Source: Cryptomeria japonica
Lineage: Eukaryota > Streptophyta > Pinopsida > Cupressales > Cupressaceae
Assembly: GCF_030272615.1 (NCBI RefSeq)
Contig: NC_081414.1
Location: forward strand, 525,863,137-525,927,136
Length of the DNA: 64,000 nucleotides
Direction of reading: 5' to 3'
Shown here: positions 23,503-36,289 of the stretch, in pieces
How the letters are laid out: each line of letters opens with the position of its first letter
How positions within the stretch are numbered: position 1 is the stretch's first letter
The notes under the pieces: generated by a model
Database searches by the model: none
What the model saw: the letters and a program-made list of their open reading frames with translations, nothing else
Told to the model about the DNA's origin: nothing
Translations under genes and position numbers: made by a program

Positions 23503-24369
23503 GGCTCAATTTTCTCACTTGTAAAGGTTAATAGTTCAAGAATAGCAGGTTAATAGTTGATAATAGTTAGCAATTAGAAGTAGAGTAGGAGGAGAAGGCA
23601 GAAATTGTTGCCAAACTTGTAAATAAACATCCTTTTCATTGAAGATATGGTGGAATGTGTTGTTTCTTCTACATAATTGCATGGTTTCTTGTTGGATCCT
23701 CATGTTAGATGATGATAATTAGATGGATGAAAGATCTTTGTGCATGATTGATGGTGAAGCTCTTATGCTCATACTACTAGTATTTCATTGATTGTGAAGT
23801 ATCTTGCCTAGTCAACTGAACTCATTTATCCAAGCTTAACTTCAATTGCTACTTCTTCAATGATATGCATCGTCTTGATGGTGTCTACATTCGTGGTAGT
23901 GATTTGAACATCATATGCTTACCTTAGGAGATCGCTAGTTGAGTTTCACCAAAGATTGTCCATCACTCTTGCATTCCTAGGATTAGACTAGTTTTCTAAA
24001 CCCTCAATCTTTTATCTTTTTTTTAAGTGAAATTCCACGTTCCAACAACATTCAAGCATTCAAGATTCAACGTAAGGCTACCTTGTGATTCCAGCAAAAC
24101 CACATCATACACTAAGGCTATCCAACAGCACGTCAAGACCTAACATTCAGAAACTTGCAGTCATCCCATTTGATCACACAGTTTAGCACTTGGGAGGATT
24201 TTGTTCAAGAGAGAATAGAATACTTAGTCTTTTATTCTATGTTGCATAGTGCATAAAAACACATCAACACTACCCAAACCCACAAGTGTCTAAATTTGGA
24301 CCCCAAACTCAACCCAAACTAAATTGAGACCTAGGCTCTACATGGGTCAGACCAATAACATAGAATAAT

Positions 24370-26030
24370 ATCAAAGAGTAAATTTCCTAGTATCAAAAAT
24401 CAATCTTGTCAAAACCCAATTAGCATTCATCCTAAGTAGACAAATATTGGACAAGAGGGATGTCAAGAAAGGAGATCGTCTACTCCCTCAAAATGCAAAA
24501 AAGGCCAGGCCATGTGTAGAGATTAAAATGAACATGTCCAAAGATTTTGACCATTGTGATTAGGGACAACTACAATGAACTATAACAGCTCTTGAGTTGT
24601 ATAAAAAATGCATTGACAAGTCCTAGTTGCATCACAACAGCCATCTTAATTTTTTCAAGGTTTTAAACCAGGTATAAATTTATTTTGATGGATTGCTTAT
24701 CTTTCTGATGTATAGAAAGGAACCCTTCCTCATCCATCCCACCACCCTTCCGATCCATCACCCTTCCTTTTTCATTCCATTAGACCCCATTTTTCAACCC
24801 AAACCTTTCCCTCTAATTTGTTTGCACCCATTCCTATTGTTTTGATCCAAAAAAACCCAAAGTCCAAACCCTCATAGGCAGCACTTGTGCTTCAAAATAC
24901 TAATCCTTTACATCACCTCTTTGATCAACCAAACCCCATTTGGTCATGTAGACATGCTACTATCCACCCAATGGATATATGCATCCTCTTTTGTGACCCT
25001 TCAAAGGTCCTCACTGATTACAAACCAAAACTGACTGAGACAAACTCTCCTTGCAACCCAATTATGTTCCCTTACTCTTTCTCCCACCTCAACTTGCCTA
25101 TAGTGTTTCCACAAACCCCAAAAACTTGGTCATGAAAACTTAATGGCTTCAATGTGCTTCAAGTTTTGTTTTCCTTCATAGATCAGTTTTTAAATTTGTT
25201 TTACTTCATATGCATCAAGTGGATCCATGTTTAAACACCACAAGGGGGCTGACAGAGACAAACTCCCCTTGCAACCATTGTTTTTGCAGGGTCCACCATT
25301 AGAGGGCTTTCTATCACAAGTTTATTTTTTAAAACTCTAAAACCATAACAAAGAAATTGACAGAGCCAAAGAACGAAAACAATTTGACTGTTCCAAAGCA
25401 CAAAATGTTGAAAGTCGCGTCTTCTAAGGGCCTAGCCACCCTCCTACCTTTCCACCTTTGGACCTGGCCCCCACTTTCATTCCAAGCCCTAAACCAACTC
25501 CATTTTCGACCAAATCAATCATAGAGGTCCCTGACACCTCCCCAAAGACATTTATGCTTAAAAATCAATGATTTATCAAGTATAAACAATTCACATTGTC
25601 AATTTAATCACAAGTGCAATACTTTAGGTTTACAATTTGTTTTTAGGACTAACTTGCAAGTATGAAGTTGATAACCCTGGCATACCTTCTTTATGATGTC
25701 TACAAGCAACCTCTTTAACCCCAAGTCTCCACCACCTCATCTCTCAAGTGAACCCATTGCATCACTCTATCAGTTTTACCATTTCAATTTGTGCATTGAT
25801 CCCTCACAAGTTTGCTTCTTAAAAGGTGTATCAAAGAGACCCAAGAGGTACAAAAGTAGCAGACCCTCACCAACCACCTCGACAAGGTCACACCCCCAAG
25901 GCATTGACTCCATATATGAAATGTTCACCCTGATTTCTTTTGAAATATGTTTGCACGTTTATGGAACCTTTGAAAGTAGTTTGTTGTTTGATGTTATCAG
26001 ATTTCATTCATGATGAAGAACATGCACATG
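24370..26030. other. Intergenic, no gene seen
   Basis: Sequence to the right of hAT copy 1. Short plus frames at 24887-25135 and 25693-26013 are C-rich and proline/serine-rich without known motifs. The phrase CTGACAGAGACAAACTC or a variant occurs twice (near 25033 and 25248), suggesting old repeat material. Confidence 0.35.
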
Positions 26031-27149
26031 CATGATATATTTGCAACATAATTTAGAAAGCAACGAGCTGGTTACAACTAGTCTTCAAACAATCTTCATT
26101 AACTCATTCAAAGCAATTCAAATCAGATTGGAAACATATTGCAGATCTGCTAAAATCTTCCAATCTTTAAGGATAATGCTCAGAAAATAAAACCGAACCA
26201 ACTAGGCGCCCAAGTATGACAAGGGTGATTCTTAGGATGATATTGCAAGCCTCCAAACAGCACCAAATCTGCTCCAGCTCCTTGAAATGCCAATCACTAC
26301 CAATAGGCTGTTCCAAAAATTAATTTCAGACCTCAATATAATGCAGATTTCAAACCCCAATAAACACCAAGTACCAATAGGAGAAGTATGGCCCCTACAG
26401 ATGAGCGATTTGCCTTGAAAAATCAATAACCCACCAAATTTCACAAATAGATCATCAAAAGATGGTGCCAGCTGTGAGGAAAGCAATGAAACAACACCCA
26501 AAATGAAATCTCTATCAACCACTGAGATATGAGTAGAAATGTGATATTCAGTATCTCTGAAAAAGCACACCAGCACACTGAAAAAGCATCTAATCACTAC
26601 CAAACTTGAACAGCATTCCAATAAAGCTCACAACACACCAAAAACCTAACACCCATATCAGAAAACATCATAGATCTTCACAATTTTTTCAGCATAAAAC
26701 TATTTTATAGAAATTAAATGAAGAGTCAAGGCAACACCAGAATAGGGCAACTCATATTATAAAATAATAAACTTTAGCCCTTTTTAATATTTCATTTGTC
26801 CTCCTCAAGCTTGGTGTCCCCCTTTTGCAACTCAAATAACATTTAAATCTTTCAAGCTTGACGTCTCCTTTTGGTGGCCGCTTCAAAGATATTAAAACAT
26901 TATTTCACCCACCTTGCCTTGGCATCCACCTTTTTGGAATATAAAATAAGCTTTTAAAACATAAGTTATGTCCCCCTTCCCTAGGCATGGCCCAAGGGAT
27001 CACTTTATGAACACTTTATTTCACTTAAGTTATAAAGTCTCTTTATTTAATCACTTAAGTGAAATAATAAAAAAATTCACTTCAAACCTTAGGAAAATCA
27101 CCAAGATATCATAATCAATGCAATCAGAACCAACTGGCGCTGTCAAAAG
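26031..27149 (-). other. Unresolved repeat-like block
   Basis: On minus this block has LTR-like style: AT-rich upstream part, GGGGGACACCAAGCTTG and GGAGACGTCAAGCTTG modules, then a region rich in short frames (26621-26232). I could not find matched ends or a duplication, so I do not assign it to an element. Confidence 0.25.
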
Positions 27150-27730
27150 ATAACTGATGCCAACAGAAGCTCATACTAAAAATAGTAGTGTTCTTCGAGG
27201 ACCAAAAAGAACAAGCCCAAAAAGACCCAATAAGGTCGGTGCGATGCAACCACTTAATATATATAGCAGTGTTCTCCAAGGACCAAAGAGAACAAACCCA
27301 AAAAGATTGGTGCCATGCAACCACTTACCATATATAGCAGTGTTCTCCAAGGATCAAAGAGAACAAACCCAAAAAGATTGGTGCCATGCAAACACTTACT
27401 ATAAATAGCTATACTCTCCAAGGACCAAAGAGAAAAAACCCAGAAAAAACCAGAAATATTGGTGCCACGTAAGCACTTACTATAAATAGTAGTGTTCTCC
27501 GGGGACCAAAGAGAACCCAAAAAAGCCAAGAAAGATTGGTGTCATGCAAGCACTTACTATAAATAGCAATGTTCTTCGGGGACCAAAGAGAACAAACCCA
27601 AAAAAAATTGGTGTCATGCAAGCACTTACTATAAATAATAGTATTCTCCAAGGACCAAAGAGAACAAACCCACAAAAACCCAAAAAGATTGGTGCCATGC
27701 AAGCACTTACTATAAATAGCAATTGTCGAC
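27150..27730 (+). repeat. Tandem array with TATAAATAG in each unit, eight copies
   Basis: Units of 72-80 bp, each reading roughly GGTGCCATGCAAGCACTTAC then TATAAATAGC, GTTCTCCAAGGACCAAAG and AGAACAAACCCAAAAAGA. The TATA-like core occurs near 27176, 27253, 27325, 27399, 27479, 27557, 27629 and 27709. The last five are TATAAATA, a good plant TATA box; the first three have drifted. Open frames on both strands across it are repeat artefacts. Confidence 0.85.
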
Positions 27731-29410
27731 GAAATCCATTGAAATTGAGAATTGAGCTCACCAAGAATATAGGAACACTCCCTGCAAAACTAGAAACCTC
27801 CAAGAAAACATAAAAAACTGGCCAGCACTAGTAGGTAGGAATGCGTAAAAATAGGGATATTACAATATAGGTTGTTTGACTTTTAGTGGTCTTCTCTTGT
27901 AGGCCCAAATGTTCCTAAATTTATATTGAGGTGCAAAGTGAAATTTCCACCAACTTTCATATTTGTCACTCCTTCACCTAGGTGCATCTTGACCCTCTAT
28001 TTTCTATCTTTTTACATTCTAGCATAGTGTTTTAATGTTTCCAAATCCTAATTGCATTCATTAGCACTCAAACACAACATCTATCCCAAATTATTAGTGG
28101 TTATTATTGAAGTCTAGCTAGTTGAAGACGGCCTTAGGTACCTTAGTTTGCATTGCATCCTTACTACTTTGGCATAGCCTTAATTACATCTTGTTCACAT
28201 ATTGCACATCAAACCACACTTTGTAAATTAAGAAAAAGTGTGTTTTTTCTTATTTCACACTTTCTTGTGAGGACAACACATAGATGTCTAGTACCATTTT
28301 GTTTGTGATATGGTAGATGATGGGACGATGATGCTAAAAAAGTTGCAATTATGTGAAATGTTGCAAATGCACTGATGAAGCCAATCAGCACAAAGAAGTT
28401 CAAGTGGTGCAGTAAGTCTATTGCCCTCTCAAGAGCCTACAAGATAATTGATGGTGTCAACATTCCCTTTGCTCTTGCAAAGTGTTCATCAAGTAGGAAA
28501 ATGCTAGGAAAGGTATTGTAACCTTGCATCCTAGTCTTAAGAACAAAAATATGCAATTTTGAAGGCTTTAGAAGTTGATTTTGGCCCTAAAAAATATCGA
28601 AACATTCCTTAACCCGAGAAAGCAAGTTAAAGTGACATGTATCTCTTTGATTTCTTTAATTGAAAAAAAAGGACTTCACTAGCTTCTCAAATCAAAAGTT
28701 ACGGCCTCCAAAAGTTGAGCCTCCCACTTCAAAGATGTATGAACATCTAGGACACAAAAGAAAGCTATAAGAGGGAGTTCTAATTGTAGACCAACTTATG
28801 ACGCATGTTGTGACACATCATAAGGCATCTTTGAATAAAAATTATGGAGCCAAAATGGAGTGCGCAAGTTGATGAGTCATTAATGACAAGCTTATAACAA
28901 GTGTAAGGAATGTGCTATTTTAGCTTATGGACTCATCTTGGGATTTGGAAGCCATAATTTAAATGATTTTAGTTCATGGCTTCCTAATTACCATTGACGG
29001 TTTCATGTATTATTCCTCCTATTTATCGGGTGCTTGAGCTAGAGGTTTCATAATGAATTTGTAGGTATTGTTATGCAATCAAAATCGCTTCGAATCTCTT
29101 GTTGGTGATATTCCTATAAAAGCTTAGACTTTGTAGATCTATTGTAACCATTTGATTATTGAATAATACATTGAGTTGCTTTGAAGTGTGCAATTTTTCT
29201 TCCGTAATGATTTTCCCACATGAATCATTGTATTATGATATATTATTTCGTGTTTATTTTCTTGTAACTATATGATTAATTTATTTTTTGCACATACCTC
29301 GTCTCAAAATATTATTGTAGGCAGTGTATTCTGCACCTCTACTTCCTTTCAAAAAGCATCTTGAAAAATGCAATAGAATTTCCAATGATGGCATGGATAA
29401 GAATTATTGG
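27731..29410. other. Intergenic, no gene seen
   Basis: AT-rich sequence with no recognisable coding segment or element ends. Confidence 0.4.
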
Positions 29411-29698
29411 GTACATAATTATAAAGGCTTTCAATGCATACACGAGTCAGCAAGCAATTTTATCGTTGTCCTTTAACCCTCCGAGCTTTGAGCACTCACT
29501 TCACACCATTCACATTCCACCTACTCACTCCCTTCCAAAAATGAATTTGTAGGTGTACATAATTATAAAGGCTTTCAATGCATACACGAGTCAGCAAGCA
29601 ATTTTATCGTTGTCCTTTAACCCTCCAAGCTTTGAGCACTCCCTTCACACCATTCACATTCCACCTACTCACTCCCTTCCAAAAATGAATTTGTAGGT
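29411..29698. repeat. Near-identical tandem duplication, 2 x 144 bp
   Basis: GTACATAATTATAAAGGCTT starts at 29411 and again at 29555. The two 144-bp units differ at only two or three positions (for example CCGAGC versus CCAAGC), so the duplication is recent. The frame at 29361-29552 lies in it and is not supported as a gene. Confidence 0.9.
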
Positions 29699-31859
29699 GT
29701 TCTAACACCATCCTCCTACAAGATATCCCATTCAACTATGGTATTTGGCCAAGAAATTACATCAAAGAGTGTATTACAATGCATTGTAATAAAGAGAGGT
29801 ATGGTTGAAGCCTTTGTCCAAAAAGTGCTAAGGGAACATGGATGGTGGACCATTCCCAGATATAAGAGCACCTCATCTTCCTTTGGAAGGATTTCCTTCT
29901 AAAACTAGCCTCCATCACCCTACCATTTTTCACATTCCAGCCCTACACTTAGGCCATTATTATGTTTAACTTTCTTCCTTTTCTTTCCAAACTGAAATCC
30001 CTTTGACTAGTTATTCACCCTACCATTGACTTCTTAGCAGTAAGCGATATAGAAATACTATCACTGAAGAGACTCTAGCACAAGCCCTAACCAACCAAGC
30101 ACCCTTTGCAATGCCAAAAGAGGGAGATTTTTGGCAAGGATAGTGCATTAAAAGCTAGTCTACTTGTTATAAAGAGCAATATGGACAGTAAAAACCTACA
30201 AATGGGTGCTATTTATGCCTCCTCCCACCCCCCATAATTCACAGTTGTGAGGTTCTACAAACAAAAGACCAGAAGGAGAAATGAGGACTCAAATTGGCTG
30301 GTGACCTCTCAGATACGAAGTGCATAGAGGGAAAGGCCCCTATGACATCAAAACTGCATTATATAGGTGCCCATTGAAAATGAAGAAACATATGAAGCTA
30401 GGCAAGAATGCCACAATGGCCTCTCAAGCAAGTTCGTGTTGGCAGTTAAAGACAACATCCTGGAGCTTTTTCAAAGGTGGGCAAATTTCCTAGATCTCAG
30501 TGCATTGAGTTTAATGAATTTGTGCACATCAACTGGTTGAAAAGGAATAGCAATGGAGGCATGGGTCGAGTTGGCCATAACCTTGGTTGTAGTGATCAGA
30601 AGTAGCTGGTGGAGTTGTACCCACCAAATTTTAAGCTGTCTATTTTGTTCTTGGTCCCCCCTATAACTGGTAAGAAAAACCCAGTTATTTTGGTAGCATG
30701 CTTGTTCCAAGAGGATGGTCTGCAAAGTGTGGAGGGGATGTCAGCCCTTGTTCTAGGTTGAAAAAAAAAACATCAAGGCAGTAGTAGGGTTGCCTAATAG
30801 TGGTGGTGATGTCTGGTCTATTGTGGCATTGTCAAATGCATGAGGACTGCAACAGATAGAATTGTTGATTATACCATATAATGTTAGCTAGTTCTTTGGT
30901 ATTGTAATGTAATCTTTATTTGTTCTAAAATGAGAGAGGGCCACAATAGAATCCCTTAATCTATGAAATTAAAAAAAAAAAGCAAATTTTGGCAGTAAAA
31001 TCTTGAATTTTTGAGGAGGAAAGATTCAAAAGAAGCTAATCTTTATGGTCGTAAAAGGCAGACAAGTCATGCCAAACATCAGCTAATGCAACTTAAATAC
31101 ACCCCACAACTTTATATAAGCATAAATCCAGAAGACAACGACAGACATCGAGCATATTATGCAATGAAAAACCTTCCTAATTACATTGAGAAATGCCTTC
31201 ATTCAGGAGTATATAAGTTATCATTGATACTTTATGGAGCCATGCTACAGCAAAGCTTCAACACAAGGCATCATCATATCTCCATTCTTTCTGTAATCAT
31301 CAGGCTTCAGAAAACAGTTGGATGCACAATAAATCTGTTCTTCAAAACATTCAGAGATGGGAAGAAAAAAATAACCTACATACCTGCTCATTCAGAACAA
31401 CTAACTGAAGTAAATAGAAGAAAAGAAATTCATGCACAAAATGAAAGAGAAAATCAAAGAAGACTACTGAAGGTTGTGCATGTGTGTTTGGGCTGCATTC
31501 AAGTAGTATTGGACAAGACTCTGATCAATGAATCACACATGGAAGTTTTACAAGTTTCTACGAGGCAGGAGATCCAAAGCAGAAAATACAGATTTCAAGT
31601 TCAATATGGCCCCGAATAACAACAATGAGGATATTAAATGAGCAGCATGGCTAATTGTATTATTGAATTCAAGATTTTTTTCCCATGTTTGTGTTTGTGC
31701 AGTGTTTTCCCTCTGTGTATGATTGCAAAATTCTCTTCCTTTATGTGCCATGTTTGTTTCTATTATTGAACTTTTGAATTTTGGGGATATTATATTGTAT
31801 ATGCAGTTTCCCTTTTTAAACTTTATATTGGGATGCACATCAAGGAAACCAACAACAAA
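29699..31859. other. Flank and probable 3' side of the host gene
   Basis: No coding segment recognised. The stretch just right of 31620 would be the 3' untranslated part of the minus-strand exon ending at 31860. The frames at 31011-31619 (plus) and 31548-31838 (minus) have no motifs I know and overlap each other. Confidence 0.35.
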
Positions 31860-32310
31860 CTATGCCAAAGAATTAAAGGGAATCCCAGAGACATTTGTGT
31901 CACTCAGTTCAAGATTGTAGAAGTTCATTGATGGATCCGTGAAAAGAGGACCAGCATGCCAAGTTCCAACGTTCAGTTTTACAAACTGAGGACCCTCAAC
32001 TCGAAAGACATGCACAACCTCAGGAGCAGGTGGAACATAGTAATGTCCAATTTTTGACTGAATAATGTTCTTCCCATGAGAATATGGAACATCTAATTCA
32101 TGAGTTGGAGATACAATTTTCATCTCCAAGTGTGTCTGTGAGTCCTCTGCTTTGTCGATTCCTGGCTCATTCCCTTCCACAATTGAAGGTCTTGCAACAC
32201 CAATATACCATGTATGGCCGCCAATACTGCCAAGGCACTGTGTAACATTGGCATGATGTGTAATGGTACTAAAGTTTAGAGACCTACCCTTCAACTCCAT
32301 TATGTAAAAC
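31860..32310 (-). CDS. AllA/ureidoglycolate hydrolase-like cupin protein, last coding exon
   Basis: About 150 residues, frame open to a TAG at 31860-31862. Order: FYIMELKGRSLNFSTITHH, VTQCLGSIGGHTWYIGVA, then GHYYVPPAPEVVHVFRV, FVKLNVGTWHAGPLF and MNFYNLELSDTN. These match from memory the conserved core of the plant proteins annotated as ureidoglycolate hydrolase (Arabidopsis At2g35810 type), related to bacterial AllA, a cupin fold acting in ureide (purine) breakdown. His residues in GGHTW and GTWHAGP are the likely metal or substrate-facing ones. The exon starts after an intron ending TTCTATGCAG at 32311, so the first residues (before FYIMEL) come from an upstream exon at higher coordinates, which I could not find in the window. 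No stop or frame change within the exon. It could be a functional gene with a long intron or an isolated exon copy. Enzyme activity in plants is inferred from annotation only. Confidence 0.75.
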
Positions 32311-32910
32311 CTGCATAGAACAGTATAAAGCAAAAAATCAGCTGTTGACTATACAGAAGTAAATAAGAAATCGAAAAAACTTTTATACCCAAAATACAAA
32401 TGTCCGTCAAACTATGCAATGAGGTACAATGATGAAAAGAAAACATAAGGGGTAACCATTTGTTAAACTACAACAGAACATGCAATCATAACAAGCCTTT
32501 GGTTTAATCATATATGAGATTTTAAGTTAAATGATAGCTACAAACTATTTTTGTGAAATCGTGCAGGTGGAGACCTTGAGCATCAACAGGTATGAAATAC
32601 TAAAGAACAAGGGCTGACCAGACCTCTTAAAGGCCAGATCAGATTGGCAGTCGTGATCACCCACTGAAGCAATTCAAACACATGCAACACTCAAAAAATA
32701 TTTGCATGTACAGAATATCCAGCACAGATGTGTGGGACAGTAATCCAATGCCAGCCATTGTTAAATCTTTTCACCCAATTATTGGCATCGATGAAACCTG
32801 CTGTCAGAAAACCTCGCTTACTCTTGCCAAAGAGTGACAAATCAGTAACAAACTTGACTTAGTTTTATTTAGCATCCATGCCGATGGCCTAAGCTGACAT
32901 AAGAACAATA
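32311..32910 (-). other. Putative intron of the cupin gene
   Basis: The acceptor CTATGCAG abuts the exon on minus. No upstream exon was recognised in the following sequence, so the intron may run through the repeats to the right, as long introns do in conifers. Confidence 0.35.
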
Positions 32911-33044
32911 CGAATAACAATACCCAAGTATTATAAGGGGAGCGCTTCTCTAAAGGAAAAAATTGGTAGAATACATACGAATAACAATACCCAAGTATTA
33001 TAAGGGGAGTGCTTCTCTAAAGGAAAAAATTGATAGAATACAAA
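32911..33044. repeat. Tandem duplication, 2 x 67 bp
   Basis: CGAATAACAATACCCAAGTA begins at 32911 and 32978, each followed by TTATAAGGGGAG and CTTCTCTAAAGG. The copies differ at about three sites. Confidence 0.85.
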
Positions 33045-34577
33045 TTTCAAAGTTTAACACTAGGAGAATTTAAGATTGAGAAGTTATCTCTGACAATTTT
33101 GTTTGCGGAGTCTGGTTAAAGCCTCCAAAACTTGCATAGATTGGCTGATCCAATACAAGTGGTTTTGGCCCAAGGCCACTCACAACTTGATTTCTCTATG
33201 GTCTGAATTAGGAGGTGATAAGCTAGAGTTTCACATATGTGAAGTTGGAATAGAGGGAGTTTTGTCTCTGATAAAATATTTTCAAAGAGATGATGTTGAA
33301 CATCTTTGCTTGTCACACTGGGAGAATATTTTCCAAGGAACATGAGAATCCCTGAATAAAAACGATATTGTCTATGAATTTCACAATAGTGTGCACATCT
33401 AAAAAGGAAATGGTTTTCAGACTCAAGTCAAGTACATTTCCCTCAAGCAAGGTGCTGCTCTGATTCTGACCCATATCCCAGAAGATATTTGGAGGACGTC
33501 ACTCTAAATTGGAAGAATCTAGATGTATTATCTGCACAGTAGCAATAATGATGATAAATCAGAGAAAAGCAATAATTGGTCTATGCCATAATCTTATCCT
33601 TCCAAAGGTTACCAGGTGATTGATGTTCAACTCAAAAAAGAGCTAAGCCAATCTAAGTGCTTCTAAGGACTTACATTTCTGTTAATGTGTCAAGAAATGG
33701 TATATTGCATTGACAATTTTAAAGAGACCATTTTCAGCTCCACCTTAGTCTCTTTCAGACTTTAGCATCCTCCACTTTCCTCAAAAGAAAGTGAGGCTTG
33801 GGGGCCATACTTGAAACATACATATCATAAGTTTAATGGGACAATTCAAATCACATTGTGGCACTCCATAGATCAAAGTAAAGGCACTCAACGTTGAGGT
33901 CAAAGTGATCATTGTAAACCTTCTGCTTAACGAAGGATATAGAGGAGCTTTAGGCGATCTTCTGACAAAGAAGGGGGAGGAGAGGGCACTCAGATAACAA
34001 AAGATTGTTTACACGTCATGAAGTACTTTAGCAAAGAAAACAATCCCACATGCCCACATTCTACAATGTAGGATTAACAACTCCACCAAAAACTTTTTCA
34101 GTATTATCAAGACATTCAAGCCAAGATTAGTCTCTTACAGAACAATCTTCTAATGCTCATTATGGATGTTAGGCATAAGGCCCGTACCAGGGAGATACAT
34201 TCTGTAAGGCCATTGAGATAGATCTCATTACAATAACACTTTCACAATGCATTCTAACCAAGAAAGCAGTCCCACAAGTGATCATGTTCATTGACAACCC
34301 TTAAGAGAATGTTTTCAACTCCAATCTCAACACATTCAGGCAAAGATTAACCTCTTTCAGACATTGTAACCTCTGGTCTTCCTTATGGGTGTGAAGTTTG
34401 GGGCCTTGTTTGAAGTCTTTGGACCATACATATTATAAGCCATTGAGAGTTGAGACAGATCCTATTGCTGCATTTTCATGGTGTTTTCCAGCAAAGAAAA
34501 TAGTCCAACAATCTATCATGTTTCATTGACAACTCAAGTGAATGTTTTCCGCTCAAATTTCACAACATTCAGACCAA
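33045..34577. other. Diverged long-period repeats, no gene
   Basis: Phrases such as GTCTCTTTCAGAC followed by CATCCTCC and then GTGAAGTTTGGGGCC recur near 33750, 34350 and 34580, suggesting old units of a few hundred bases. The two short frames at 33103-33345 overlap on opposite strands and carry no motif. Confidence 0.4.
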
Positions 34578-34762
34578 GATCAGTCTCTTCTAGACATTAG
34601 TATCCTCCACTCTAGATCAGTCTCTTCTAGACATCAGTATCCTCTACTCTAGATCAGTCTCTTCTAGACATTAGTATCCTCCACTCTAGATCAGTCTCTT
34701 CTAGACATCAGTATCCTCTACTCTAGATCAGTCTCTTCTAGACTTTAGTATCCTCCAGTCTT
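34578..34762. repeat. Tandem repeat, five units of 37 bp
   Basis: GATCAGTCTCTTCTAGACAT repeats at 34578, 34615, 34652, 34689 and 34726. Units alternate CATTAG/CATCAG and CTCC/CTCT, so a 74-bp dimer was probably amplified. Confidence 0.9.
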
Positions 34763-35349
34763 CTTTATGGATGTGAAGTTTGGAGCCCGTACTTGGGAAA
34801 TATTAGTTGTAAACCCATTCAGACAGGTCTCATCTGAAGAGAAACAATGCTAATAAACCAATGCATAAGAATCATTTTAGCAGAATTGTAATGCAATAGA
34901 AAGAAAATAATGGCACACTCACAATATAACATGAATTTTCTACCGTGGGAAGCTATTTCACTGTTCTAGAGGAAGCCAATATTACTTATTGCATTAACTC
35001 AACCATTAACAATATAAGAAGGCATTTCTTGCTTGTGCTTGACCCTAATCCATGTGAAATTATTTATAGGAACATCACTATAAGAATCACTAAGTGGTAT
35101 TACAATACATGAGTACAAAACTATGGACCAAAAAGCACCTTAAAAAGGGGCCCACTACTTGTGAATAAATGTACAATCTACAATGGGTGTAAAAATCCAA
35201 AGTATACTATGACACATAACCAATATCATCACAACGGTTTCAAGGAATCTACAAGAAAAAAGAAAAATCCACATTTGATCATTTTGGCCAAGCTTGGTAG
35301 ACACCACCTTGCCTCATAATCTTGCTTATAGAAACCATACCATGTGATT
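34763..35349. other. Intergenic, no gene seen
   Basis: AT-rich sequence without recognised features, left of hAT copy 2. Confidence 0.35.
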
Positions 35350-36289
35350 CAATGCATAGATGTCCCCCAAGCTGGTCAATAAAGGTATTATATCTAGCCC
35401 CAATGTCATCAATTCATCCAATTTAGACACAGAACCCAAATCCAAGTCATATCTAGTTCGCGAGTGGGTGCAATTTTGCAAGGGTATGCGAAGGAGCATG
35501 AATGGACTGGGTTTATCCCAAACAAACCCAAGTGAACCAAAAGTAACTTGGAAAATTGTAGATGAACCAACGCAAAACCTACAATTTTTTTGCTTTTTTA
35601 ATTCATTTTGGGCATTTGGCATTGACTAGGATAGACCAAAATGAATCCCTAACCCTAAAAGTCACTTGTAAAGCATTTTAAAAACTAAAACAAACTAGTT
35701 TTACCTTATTGTGAATGAAAAACACAATTACCATACATTCTTGCTTGCCATTGTATGAATGGTACTCAAGATTGATTAATGAAGGTACCAAAGTGGTTGG
35801 AGTGCTATTCATACGTGCGTGCAAGAGCCTATTTCCTACCAAGAAGATTGCAAAGGAAAAAATTTTGTCTTGTTTTACAAATAAACTCTCTTGTTTTGTA
35901 ACTCTGTTTTTAAATTCTTGTTTTGTTTTTTTATTCCTATATGAATGCATGATTGAAAGTTAAAATATTAGAGTACATTTCATCTGCTTCAAATTTGTTG
36001 TTTATCAAACTTGTTGCCATTGGGATTACAATAGCAGCTAGTTCTAGCTCTATGCATTGATCCCACTTCAAAACAAACCCAAATTCTCTTCTTTGGAAGT
36101 ATGTTGATATGACACAAATGGTTCCAAGTGGTGGAAGGTATATACAATGGTTGCGGTGTCAAGTATTCAAGCTCATACAATTGGTTGAAAGCCCATTTGT
36201 GTGGCATTCCTCAACAAGACATAAAATCTTGTCCTTGAAAGAATGGTGTACCTATGCCAATAGAGCAAATGATAGCAAGAGCAAGCAGT

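Larger units (their letters stand above)
16830..24269 (+). mobile_element. Giant LTR-like unit ii (about 2.4 kb net), hosts unit iii
   Basis: Starts TATTGTGACA (TG mutated to TA), followed by the family palindromic block, and ends CACATCAACA. A perfect 5-bp duplication CTACC flanks it (16825-16829 and 24270-24274). Unit iii is inserted 400 bp inside it. No long ORF. The part after unit iii has CCAAAANCTCGGC-type low-complexity repeats (22240-22900) and then a segment (23050-23330) homologous to unit v at 44940-45240. Confidence 0.8.
6201..24361 (-). mobile_element. hAT DNA transposon copy 1, split by two nested insertions
   Basis: Transposase remnants on minus lie at 6511-8431 and 15335-15760 and are made collinear by removing unit i. 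Removing unit ii as well leaves about 3.8 kb, a usual size for an autonomous hAT. Possible ends: GTTACCGGTCT at 6203 and, inverted at the right end, GTTATTGGTCT, with AGAATAAT outside both (6188-6195 and 24362-24369). The left copy sits a few bases away from the presumed tip, so exact ends are inferred. GGGTTTGGG-like subterminal motifs occur near both ends. Confidence 0.6.

Noticed and set aside
27124-27813. Several overlapping frames of 66-107 codons on both strands
   Set aside because: Produced by the TATAAATAG tandem array; internal protein repeats follow the DNA unit.
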